Positions 43,614 through 55,840 of a stretch of 64,000 nucleotides of DNA are shown piece after piece. Origin of the DNA: Panonychus citri (Eukaryota; Arthropoda; Arachnida; Trombidiformes; Tetranychidae). How positions within the stretch are numbered: position 1 is the stretch's first letter; each line of letters starts with the position of its first letter. A program made the translations under genes and the position numbers. Below the pieces are notes generated by a model, which saw nothing but the letters and a program-made list of their open reading frames with translations, did not search any database and was not told the DNA's origin. The DNA is taken from contig NW_026515509.1 in assembly GCF_014898815.1 (NCBI RefSeq), positions 744,001-808,000 on the forward strand, written 5' to 3'.

Positions 43614-46600
43614 AAAAATGGATTTAGAACAAACTTTCACAATCGAAAGTAATTTTTTCACTTTTAGAACTTTTTTCTACCTTTATCTTTACCTTTTCGT
43701 TATATAAAACATAATCTGATTTACTTCAAGTTCATATTTACCTCAAGATGTTACCTGGATAACAGGGAATCAATTTCATCATCATCTTAATGTGATTGAT
43801 TCTGGTTAACCAGGATTATCGAGTAGGGATAAGTACTAATAGTATCATGGCTTGGAAGCCATTTTAATTTTCTTGGGTGCATTAGATGATTAAGATGATA
43901 AGGAAAATGATTTGTGGTTATAATTTTAATTCCCCGATTGATGTTAATTCTGTTTCATCATATTAATCCTCTACCATAATCCTCTGGCTCTAAATCCTCT
44001 CCATAGACCTCAAACTTATCACTAATCCATAATGATAATCATCATCATCATCATCGTAATCAAAATATTAACAAGAATCAATTTTTTCAGGGTGAATTTT
44101 TTTACCTTTACTCTTAATCATTAACAATTTATTAATCTCTTTTCTTAATCATAATCATCAATATATTTGTTACAATTTACCTTTCATATTATATGTTAAT
44201 CATCATCATTATCACAAACAAATAATTTGTCTTGAAATTTATATCATTCTCATTATATAATTATGATTATTTATGATTTGATAATTTAATATTAGTATTA
44301 ACAACATGATAATCTTAATCCAATGTATTATCAATTATGTGTTTATGATTAATCACTGAACACATCGTAATCATTTATCATCATCATCATCATTGGGAAT
44401 TACCTTTAGTCATAATTAATTAAAAAGATTTGTACAGTTTATTGTTTACTAATTGTTGACTTGAATCAAAATCATCTCACATATGAATTGGGGATAATTA
44501 ATCTAATTGGTAAGATGAGAAATTGATTGTGATGATGATGATAATAAATCTTGATAATATTTTTGGATTAGGTGAATAAGGATAATAACTTTTTCTTGGT
44601 GATCGATAATTTTTGTTAACTTTTGATCAATCAAAAGGATTAATTTGTTGGAGAGAAAAAGAAATATTCTAATTTGATTATCTTCTCACTTCCTTTTACA
44701 GTGTTTTCATCATCTTAATCTTTATCTTCATCTTCGTCTTCCGTCTTCCATGAAAGAAGAAAATTGTTCATTTTCTATCTGAATTTATATCTTGTTTCAG
44801 AATTTTTTTACTTCTTTTCTAAATCTGATTCTATTTTCTTCAACCAATTGGATGAGGATTAGTGATCAAATCAAATTTATCTTCCACTCCTTAATTTTAT
44901 CATCTCTCTCTCTCTCTCTGTCATCTTTATCCTTTCGTTCATCCCCTGTAGTTGACAAAATAAAAAGAGTCACATCTTGTTACAGGGGATACAATGTTAA
45001 AGCCTGATAAATGTTATCCAATCATTAGTTTATAAAGAAGACATTGATTTTGTCTCTCAATCAGTTTTGTTTGAAATGATGATCATCATGATAAAGGGAA
45101 CAAGTTTATATTTTTTTTTATTTCTCTATCATGATAACCAGAATTTTCTGAGATTTTCAATACTGGAATTTTTCATTTTGTGTTTAAAAGGTGAATCAGA
45201 TTCATTTCTAAAGACATTGGGTGACAAACGATTCATTCTGACATGGAGGATGATCATTATTTGTATTGAAATTCATTGAACGGAAAACTTGAGATAGAAC
45301 TTTTTTCCTTTTCTTCTTCTTCCTCTTCAGTAAAACTCATCATCATGGGAAATGAAATTTTCCATTGAAATTGATGATAATTTTTGATTTAACATTTGCC
45401 ATTGATAAAAGATAATGATCACTATCAAGATCCAACGAGATTCCCATTGGAACTTTATCGAAAATCATAGAACCATGTAAAACCATCGTAATAATAATCT
45501 CGATAATCTTGTAACCAATTTATTCATTATCACCATCATCTGTCATTCCGAGTGAGAAAAGAAAGAAAGAGAGGGAGAGAGAGAGTAAGAATCTAACGAA
45601 AAATTCATGTAATCGTTTTCACCAACAAAACTTATCCTCATCTTCATCATGCTAATATCAAACACTTTACGTTTACATCGTTCAAGAAAAAGTTCTGGTG
45701 AAAATTCAGCTTTTCTCCTGTAACGGAGATGATGATAGTATTTGATAACAATGATAAACTATTGTCATGATGAAGTGAGAAAAATAAAATTACAGGTAAA
45801 GGTGAGAAACCATTTGTATTTCATATAATAGAGTTTCTCATTTGTAAGACAAGAAAATTGGCAAATATAAAAAGAGAGAGAGAGAGAGAGTAAAACATGG
45901 AAAGCTCTTTTGGTGAGATTACACTTCCACCCCAAAACCCTCTCTCTCTCTCCATCATAATACATTATTCACAATCAAGTTGAGTTACCATGAAATCCCA
46001 TGAGAAGAGGAGGAAAAGGAGGAAGAACCCGAAAAAGTAGTGATACCTTTTTGTTTCCAATAAGAAAAATGATACAAGTGAAAAAAGAAACTAAACTTTT
46101 TGTCTCTTCTTTTTCTTAACTTGATCAGTTGATTAATATCAATGTAATTAGGAAAATAATTTAAATTGTTTCAGAAAAATTTAAATTGATCGTTGAAAAA
46201 GTTAACATTATCCATGTTAATGGAGAAACTTGAAACTTTTTTATCTCGAGTAAAGTTTTCGTAGGTGTAACGTTATCGATAACAAGTTCAGAACTAAATA
46301 TGTTCATTTATCAGAATCAGAACTTTTTTCTTATTCTTTGGAAGTTTTTTTTTCTTCTTCTCGGATAAATTATTATCCAAAAGCTTAACGGATTTAATAC
46401 TTTGCTTTATGATGATAAATATCATGATGATGATAAAGAAAAAAAACTCTTTTTCCAAGAAGGATAAAGATAATTTTATCTTCTTCTATAAGATAGAATA
46501 TCGCTTGGGACTGAGAGGGAGAGCTCCAAGTCGAGAGAGAGAGAGACGAGAAAAATTGTTTAATTAATCGTTTTCGTTCATTTAATTGTATCAAACTTTC

Positions 46601-47125
46601 ATGTTATTTGATTTTTGAGGCGGAAATTTAGCCTCAAGGAGGAGGAGACATTCTCATCATTCTGATTCATCATCATGCATGATGATGATCATCATCATCT
46701 TACAAATAGCTCCAAGGTGAAGATTATACTCATTTACTCCCACAGAATTTTTCTCTGCTTCCTTTTCATCATCAACGAATATTAAATATCGACTTTAATT
46801 GTCTCTCGATTTTTGCTCTATTTATTTCATCAAGAGAAAACTGATATTATTTTATTATTCTAAAAGGTGCTCGAAATTAAAGTGATTTAATCACCTTGAA
46901 TTCGATAAATGGATTGAACGGAAACTAAGTTCAGTCCATTGTAAATCGAAAACAACCTTTTGAATCTTCGTCATTGTATTGGTACGTGTTTCGCATTTAC
47001 TCAAGTTCATCGTGTAACTTGTTAGCTGAATGTTTCATGGTATCGATTTTACTTGTTCAGAACCAGTTTCGAACTCGATTTCAAAGATTACTTATAGTTG
47101 TTGGCATAATCAGAACTTATCAATC
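40948..47125. other. intergenic DNA, no supported gene
   Basis: AT-rich with simple repeats, including a GA run at 43582-43609 followed by an A tract. A GC-richer patch at about 42043-42090 pairs a CCCGCCCC box with TTTATAT. A palindromic (ATC)/(GAT) block lies at 46667-46698. No open frame shows a domain. Confidence 0.5.
43582..43609. repeat. (GA)n microsatellite
   Basis: About 28 bp of pure GA followed directly by a poly(A) stretch. Confidence 0.95.
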
Positions 47126-47198
47126 GGGGATGTAGCTCAGATGGTAGAGCGCTCGCTTAGCATGCGAGAGGTACCGAGATCGATACTCGGCATCTCCA
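47126..47198 (+). tRNA. tRNA-Ala (anticodon AGC)
   Basis: 73 nt with a complete cloverleaf. The acceptor arm GGGGATG/CATCTCC has discriminator A. G3 pairs with T70, the G3:U70 wobble that is the main alanine identity element. The anticodon stem CTCGC/GCGAG encloses loop TTAGCAT with anticodon AGC at 47159-47161. The T arm is CCGAG/CTCGG with loop ATCGATA, as seen in eukaryotic tRNA-Ala. The A box (TAGCTCAGATGG, 47133-47144) and a B-box-like T-arm sequence indicate RNA polymerase III transcription. No intron and no encoded CCA, as expected for a nuclear gene. It decodes GCU and, through inosine, GCC and GCA. Confidence 0.97.
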
Positions 47199-47201
47199 AA
47201 C

Positions 47202-47209
47202 TTTTTTTT
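47202..47209 (+). terminator. RNA polymerase III terminator (T8)
   Basis: Eight consecutive T residues three bases after the mature tRNA 3' end. Confidence 0.85.
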
Positions 47210-48245
47210 GCAATCTTTTCAATCGAGAAACAATTAAGTCAATTGTTCACTTTTCAATCTTCAGTTAATCATCTACTTAATTTTATCACAATCAAAGGTT
47301 TAATCATAAAACCACCTTGATCAGCACATTAAATGATAATCACCTAGCAATCAATCAAACTTATTGATCGTCAGCAAAAAAAAAGTTATCAATACAACAA
47401 TCACAATGTCTGATTGTTGATTAAAGTCAACTGATTATCACGATTAAGTCAAACTAATTGTGATAATATTTTCATCACAATTTAATCATATGATTGGTTG
47501 ACTTTTCTAACTTAAAGATGACAGGTTATGATCTACCAATGGATGAGTTTGACTTTTATCATGAGATAATTGTGATAATTATCATCGACCTTAATTCTGT
47601 TACAACTAAGGTTTAAATCAGAGAATTGGTAACCATGGCAATTCTTGATTCCTTCTAGGCTTTCCTATTATTTTCCTTTATTTTTGAATATTTTTCTTGC
47701 TTCAACTTTTTTTCTACTTCTTTTCCTTTGTTAATCTTCATGAGGGAGCAGAGAAAAAACCACACTCATCATCATCATTTTCAGCATCATCTTCGTCGTC
47801 ATTACTGTCATTAGTATTAGTATTCAGCTCGAAATGTTTATCACAATTTAACCTCCGGTGATAAAGTTAAAATGCAACAAAAAGTACCAACAGCACAATG
47901 ATAACTTGCAAATGATTACAAAATGATTAAGATGAAGATCATGCTGATGATGATAATGATGGAGGAGGAAGTAGGAAGATAGAGGTAACCAGAACCCACT
48001 CTGAATGATTGTCAATGATAATGATGATGTTTAATGATGATATTATTATGTGGCCCTCCTTTTGTTATCTCGTTGATTATATCAACTATGATTTAGATTG
48101 TAATTTAACACTGTTCACAATTTATATCAGTAACATTTTCCTTTGATTGCTAAATGTTTACATATTTACACAATCATTTGCATCTTACATTCATGAACAT
48201 GGTGCATCCTCTGTATAATTATCACCCTAGTGCGATAAGTAACCT

Positions 48246-48293
48246 AACCGCCACCACCACCACCGCCTAACGAGGTGGGGTGGGTTATAAATA
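48246..48293 (+). promoter_or_regulatory. possible isolated core promoter (GC-rich box plus TATAAATA)
   Basis: A CCGCC/CCACC-rich stretch and GGTGGGGTGGG are followed by TATAAATA at 48286-48293, unusual in this AT-rich context. No supported coding exon follows, so this is only a candidate. Confidence 0.25.
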
Positions 48294-49747
48294 TACACTT
48301 TTGGGTTTCATTAGCTTCATAATAACATTAAATGTATTCAGAAGGAGGATTGGGTGTGGGAGGAAGAGGAAAACATTGTCTATGTGTCTTTTTGAATGAT
48401 GAGATGGAATAAAAAATTATTATTTTCTTCATCCTTCTCAGCATCATCATCTCTCTCATTCTCTCTCTCTCTCTCTCTCTTTTGCTTTTTCTTGTACTGT
48501 CAAAATAGACGATTTTGCAATATTCTTTATCATCACTATCAGCATATTCATATTGCAATAGTAATTAGACTAATTAATTTAATCAGTTAACTGGAGAGAG
48601 TGATGAAGATTATGATGGCTGTCATTTTTTTCCTACCTCTTACATTAATGCATCATCATCATCATTATCATCTTAAATAGTCACACAGGTACTTTCATAA
48701 TGGTAATAAATCCAATGATAATCTACAATATTTGCATAGTTTTTCATCTTGTCATCATCATCATCTTATTGTCTTGACTACACCTTGATTGATGATCAAA
48801 TGATAACTTTGCAAATAGTCAAAGGATGTGACATTACATGAAATTGAATCGCTGATAATATGAGCATTAAATGAAGACATAAGACTTTGAATGAACCGCT
48901 GTTGTTTTTGTTGTTGTTGATGATGATGATGATGATGCTGAAGATGAAGATGAAAATGATGCAAAGTACATGGAGAAAGCAACGTGTCATGATAGTTATT
49001 AATTGCAGGAAATTGTAAAAGAAGGTGAAGAAAGAAAGAAAAAGAAAAGAACATGTTCTTGGCATGATGAGAAAAGAAGATGAAGACGAAGAAGAAGAAG
49101 AAAAAAGGGAAAAGAAAGAATTGAAATCTTTCTCTTAGAAGTAACAATTCTAGGTTGAGCTTAATTAAATTTAGCTTTTAATTAAGGATGGAAGATGATG
49201 ATCATCATGATGAAAGAAAAAAAAAGATACAAAGCAAAGATGAGAAGAGGAAAAAAAGAGAGACTCAAACTCATAGAAAAAGAATAGGGAAAAAAATCGG
49301 AATCGAAACGATAACATTCAGAATCCATGAGGAATTTCAAGTTGAAACTCTTTTTTTCTGGTTTCCTTCTTGATGGATTAGATTGTGATATCTTCATATT
49401 AGAAGTGATGAAGATGAAGATGAAGATGAAAAAAATTGTAAACAAAGTGTAGATAATTTACTAGAGATAATCAAGTTAATAAAAATTCATTTGTTTCTCC
49501 AATGATAATAATCATACATCATCTTGATAATGATAATATTGTGATAACCTTTTTGTTAGTAATTAAATGGAATGACAATTAAACAGAAAAGGTTATGTAC
49601 ACTTCAGTAATTAGTGAATTTGTTTGTTATACTAAATCAAACAAGCGGGAAAAAACTTTCTTACGAAAGTTTTTTTAAGGTTGTTTGCCAGACCCGTGGT
49701 TTGTTGAAATGGGAATCGTTTTTTAATAAAAAAATTCCAAACTAAAT

Positions 49748-50173
49748 TTCTTCTTTCTCACTACTCTCTTTTTCTCTTTCTTTCTCTCTCTCGTCCCATT
49801 CTTTCTCATCTCTTCCTTTTTCTTTCTCCTATCTTTTTCTTCTTTCTCTTTTATTCTCTTTCTTTCTCTTTCTTTCTCGTCTCTTTCTCTTTTTCTCTTT
49901 CTTTTTCATCTCTTTCTCTTCTCTTTTTCTTTCTCCTCTCTTTTTCTTCTTTCTCTTTTATTCTCTTTCTTTTTCATCTCTTTCTCTTCTCTTTTTCTTT
50001 CTCCTCTCTTTCTCTTCTTTCTCTTTCTTTCTCTTTCTTTCTCTTCTCTTTTTCTTTCTCTTCTCTTTTTCTTCTTTCTTTTTCATCTTTTTCATCTCTT
50101 TCTCTTTTTCTCTTTCTTTCTCTTGTCTTTTCTTTCTCTTTCTTTCTCTTCTCTTTTCGTTCTCTTTCTTTTT
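49748..50173 (+). repeat. polypyrimidine tract of about 430 bp
   Basis: Almost entirely C and T on this strand, as irregular mixtures of TTTCTC, CTTT and TTTTTCTTTCTCC units, with rare purines. The minus strand therefore shows a meaningless Lys/Arg/Glu open frame. Long mirror-like pyrimidine tracts can form triplex DNA. Confidence 0.9.
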
Positions 50174-50730
50174 GAAATACGCGCTGTAAAAAAGCTTAAC
50201 TGCGCATGCGTACACAAAAATCTTTGATTCAGAATTTCTCATGAACGGCTATTCAGATTTTGTTCGTACTATTTTTCGCTACTGTAGTATTTTCCGCTCT
50301 ATTTTTTGGTACCTCAACATCTCATAGAATCCTTTTATCTTGAGCTCAATCTTTACCCAAAATTTGAGCTTATCTTATTCAAGTTTGTAGATGGGTACAA
50401 TTAATTGTCCAACTGATTAAAGAGAGCGAGAGTTAATTGTTGTACAAGAAAAGGGTTTTTAATTGTACATATTATTTTGTACCTTTTTTTCTGGTCATTT
50501 GTTGTTATTTTTTACTACTTAGAAATGACCAAGGGTCAGTTGTATATATCAAGGTTGATTATTACCTGACATTTCGTATTATTTTTACCTGTAAATCAAG
50601 TTAATTTATCACATTGTTATTTAAGGCCATGAGTTAAATGATTATCATGTTGATTTAATGTTGATTATGAAGTAATTGCAATTTGCAATTATCATCATTT
50701 TGGAGACAGCCTATTGTGACATTTACACAA

Positions 50731-50755
50731 TGATGATGATGATGATGATGATGAT
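50731..50755. repeat. (GAT)n microsatellite
   Basis: Eight GAT-type triplets in a row. Confidence 0.9.
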
Positions 50756-51854
50756 ATGTGATAATTGAAATGGAAAATTAAATTTGCTATTTGATGTTCA
50801 TTTTGTTTATCATCTACATTTAGCTGTTAATGGGAGACAAACAACAAGAAAACAAACATGAAACTTGCATTAGGAATAAAGGATTTCACCTGAATTTTCA
50901 TGAAAAAAGATGAGCATGATAATGATGATGAGTAGATTTCAAGCCATTTGATACTTCAAGTGTCTCAAATGTTTTTTTCTGCTTGTTTTTGCTCTTGTTG
51001 CTATTCCAATGTCAATAATTAACGTTTTACTTTTTGTCTAAAGGGTGACAATGAGATTTATACCTTTAGGGTATTAATACACAATCCAGGTAACAATTAT
51101 CAGAGGTAACTCTTTTTCATTTCATTTGTCTGTTTGTCTACCTGTATAATCATCATCATTATCATCATTCTGATAGCACATCTTACTTTTATTTTGTTGT
51201 TGATTCTGTTTGTGTATGAAAATTGTTATTAAATAATAGAAACACCAACAGGTGACAAAGAATGAGATAAAAGGTGATGAGGATGATAAATGGATGACGA
51301 AAAGTGAAAGAGAGAGGCGACAGAATTTGCTAATATTAAGTATGTTAAGAAGATGGAACCGGAAATACAGGTATAAATATATATTAATTCAACTTATTTT
51401 TTCTTCAAGGGATAAAAGGGTTTAATTATATATATCTAATGGAACCAATTAAAAGGATGATTAAGAAACAAAGTGAATGAAAAAAAATATATTAACTTTC
51501 ATGGTGATGATGATGTTTCACCATTTAGTTTACCTTTAGCCGGAGGAGATTAATTCAGTTTGCAAGTTGAAATCAATGGTTACCTTGATTTTTTTGTTTT
51601 ACTTTTATTCTGGTGGGAAATGATGATGATAACAATTAACCACGGGATCAACAGATTTGGTGACAATTAGGAGTTTAGATTATGATGATGATGAAAATGA
51701 TGAGATTGTTTTCCATTAATTGACTTCCCTATTGTCTTTGACTTGGTGATGATTATGATTAATGAATTTAATTAAAGTGTTTGTTTCACTTTGGGTTGAT
51801 GATTAAGTGTAGGAATTGATTATCATCATAATCATTATGATGATAAAATTACAA

Positions 51855-51880
51855 CTCTCTCTCTCTCTCTCTCTCTCTCT
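51855..51880. repeat. (CT)n microsatellite
   Basis: About 26 bp of pure CT dinucleotides; a second run of about 22 bp lies at 52000-52021. Confidence 0.9.
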
Positions 51881-54800
51881 TACCTGTTGTTTTAAATTCA
51901 TTAGTGTTCAGTATTTAATACAATGTTTTATGTTAACAATTAAAAAGTAGGAGTTAATTGGTTGCTAATTTATTTCCTGATTGAGTTGGAAAAACTTTTC
52001 TCTCTCTCTCTCTCTCTCTCTTAAACTAACTGCTTCATCCTCTGTAATAATTGTCATCATTAATTATGATTAACTTTTTCTTTTGCTTGAAATGATTAAG
52101 ATGATAAAACTTTATATATATGATTATGATTATGTATTAATGATGATTAGTTTTAATTTTAGGAGCCAATTTAATCCAAATCTTTATTATCAATCATAAT
52201 TACATAATAATAATTGTATTTACAAATATGTATTTCTTATAATCGGATAAGCAATTAAAATTAACTATTGACGTTTCGTAAAAAAAAATTTAGTTAATTC
52301 CCAATATTCACTAATTAACGATCCAATCAATGAGTCATAATAGTCATTTAATCTTAGTCTTCATCTCAGAGATAATGAAAGAGAAACCTTAAAGTAAAAA
52401 AGATAAAGAACATTTTTCTTTGTGAGCCGGAAACGGAAATGATGCTAATAAAAAAGAAAATTTTCTTTGCCGTATTTCTATTGAATCTAATCATTGATTA
52501 GTTTTTTTTTCTAACCAATTAATTAATATCATTAAATTGATTGATTGGGTAATAGAAAAATATTAATACAAAAAAGTTAATTGTTATCTCAATTGTTTGA
52601 TTAAAGTTATTAAACAATTAACAACTTTATTAACATTGTGATGATAACAATTCAATGTTAATTGTTGACAGCCTGAGATTTTTTTATTGCTACTCTTACT
52701 AAATAACAATCAGACATGTTAATTAGTAAATTTTAATTGAATTGGGAAAAAATTTATTACAAGAAAAATGTAATGATTAGTTTGATTGATCAAAGATAAA
52801 AGTTCATTTCCATGAGGTTAATTGTTCAGCATTGGAAATTAATACATTGAATTAATGATGAAACATGTAAATGAAAAAAAGACAATGAAGATGAAGGATG
52901 ATAATTGATGATGACAATGCGTATAAATCTGATTCGCTTTGAGCATTTCTGTTAATAAGTCAGCTCAATGATCTTGAGATGATGATGATGACCCAGGAAA
53001 AGATTCATTTTCTCAAGAAAATTTCTGATTGTGGGAAGAAATTAGAACTTTTCTTCTGACACTTTCGATGGAAATCTCAATGATTTTAGAAGAAAAAAAA
53101 CTCTCGTTATTCATGGAGCATGATGATGATTGTTCCTGGTTCAGGGTGATAATTAAATCGTAATGATAATGAATTACAACCAATGGGCATCCTTGAAACT
53201 TTCCGAAAGAAATTCAGGAAAGTTCATAATCTATTTCATGTAATTATACATAAATCATAGTGAACATGAAGTTTACCCTTAAGATTATCAACACAAAACA
53301 AAAGTTCTGATACAATTCTGAAAGTGGATAATGAAGGATATTAAACTAATCCATGTCCTGGAAGCATCAGTATCTCAATGAACTTACAGCTATGCAAAAA
53401 AAGATAAAGATGGAAATGATTATCATGAAATTTCATGATAAAATCATTCTAAGAATAAAGAAATTCATTTTTGATCATTTGAATTTTATCATTTCCATTG
53501 AACTCTATGTATTATATTGCTGATTTCGTGTTGAAAATTTTTTTGTTCATTTTTCTTTCTCATCTTAAATAGATACTTAATTGGTTGAGAAATTAAATTA
53601 ATCATTTTTTTTTCTTCTTCTACTTTGTAATTTATTAATTGTAATGGTAACAATTTAACCTTAATCACGTAGTAGTAGCTTTTTTCTTACCTTTAACAAC
53701 TCATTCACCAATTAACACACGCAATTGGGAGGAAAAGGGGGAAAATATGATTTAATTGTGAAATTAACAAAGGTTAAGGATGATAAAGGTTATCAAATGA
53801 TTATGAAGATAATTAATATTCATCATTGATAAAGTTGAATGTTTCCAATAATTACTATTCACTTTTGGTAATGAATCAATAGTAATTAATCAGTTATCGT
53901 TGATGTATCATCAGCATCACCATTACAGCTTAATTATCTTCCGTTCAAACAATTAAATTCATTGTTAATCATGATAAGTGATCATGATTATCATTTGAAT
54001 CTATTTTAATAACAATCAATTTTGTGTTGTAAATGAAAAAAAAAATCAAAACTCAAAATAATCAAGTTACTTTTCCTGTTGTTGTTGTTGTTTGGTTAAT
54101 TGTTGTTTGTTAACTACTACAATTAACTTAATCAACTTTTTGAAATGACCAAACTTTATATCACGATCTTAAATGTATATACCCTTTAATTGTGATTAAA
54201 TTTTAATTTTGATTAGCTAATATTGGTGGACAAGGTAAGAGGAAAAAAACTTTTTCTTACCTTTACATAAATTCATTAATATTATAAAAGATAATGATAA
54301 GATAATGATTAAGGATAATGATGATAATGATATTTTATCAAGAAAATGAACTTATTCAGTGTTATCGATAATGGAAAAGATTATCATGATTTGAAATATG
54401 AGAAAAAAATCAGAATTTTCAACTTATCCTCTGAACTTTGATTCTTATGATGAAAAAAAAGTTAACATCATTACTGTTTATTTATAATGATGATGATGAT
54501 GAGGGTGAGGATGATACATATGATATTAAAAAACGAGTGGGAGTGATACTGATACTAAATATCAAATATATATTTTATCATCATTATCATGATAAGGATG
54601 TAATTTATTTCCAGAGCATCCTCATCATTTTAATCGTAGAGAAATAAAAACGTTGAAATAATTGATGTAACTTTTTGTGTTCATCTTTCACCTCCCCCTT
54701 TAAACCTGATTGATGTTCATCATCATTTTTATCATCACCAATGTCCAGAAGGGTGATGATGATAATTTGTCAATCTATTCCCGGTTGAAATTCATGTTCA

Positions 54801-55811
54801 ACACCAAAGGAATCATCATCATCATCATCACCAACAGTAAACTTGGAATAGAGGAAAAAGTTTATCATCTTATTGATTTTCTCAGGTTCATGATCAACAC
54901 AAGGATGAAGATAAAGATGAGGATGAGGATGATTTTCATCTCCTACGCTTACGATAAAGCTCACCTGTAAGTCTTAAGCTCCTTTGAATTACATGTTAAC
55001 GCCTTGAACTTTTTTTTCTTGCCTTTACTGGTCATTGTAAAGCTTTTTTTTACTGGTTTTAGGACTTTGAGACTTACCTTGATTTTTTTTATTCATCAAA
55101 TGAATTATCCGATTTTTTTTGTTGTTATTTTTTCTTACCTGTAATAATATTGTACATATACAAGTAAATGATTAGTAAATTGTTTAAAGTGTTGGGGTGT
55201 AAACGTCAAAATATTACATATTAGCTAATGGGAGTAATAAAAGCAAAAAGCATCATCATGATAATAGTGATGAGGATAAAACAAAAAAATTGATAATCCA
55301 AAATAATATTAGTTAATCGTAACTATTACTTGTTGATTTTTTATTACCCGATTTCAAGGTGATCAGAAAATACTAATAACTTAAATTTTATGGTTAAAAA
55401 GTGAAATTTTCATCGACTTTAGATTGTTAATTGTTAACCATAATACAGAAATCACAATCAATTATTATTACATTTTCACAGAAACAATCAAAAGGTATAA
55501 TTATTATGATTGATGTTTTTGATGACCACTGGTCAGAATAAGATGAAGAAGAAAAAACAAAATATAATCAAATTACTGGAAGATAAATAAAAGAGAAAAA
55601 AATTATTTTTCTTTTACTCTTTAATATGTAATCTCTGGTCTATGATTGCTTGACCATTTGCTTTAATTCTTGACCATTGTATAAATTTAATTTCACTCGT
55701 GATAATATAAATGATGATGATGATGATGATTATCATCTTCCACCCCCAAACCTAATCCTTGATTATTTTACCAGGGTGAAAACATGCAACAGAGTTGATA
55801 TGGTCAGTGAA

Positions 55812-55840
55812 ATGATGATGATGATGATGATGATGATGAT
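55812..55840. repeat. (GAT)n microsatellite
   Basis: Nine or more consecutive GAT/ATG triplets. Confidence 0.9.

Noticed and set aside
47030..47320. 96-codon plus-strand frame
   Set aside because: It reads straight through the tRNA-Ala gene and is a chance open frame.
49958..50242. 94-codon minus-strand Lys/Arg/Glu frame
   Set aside because: It is the complement of the polypyrimidine tract, not a protein.
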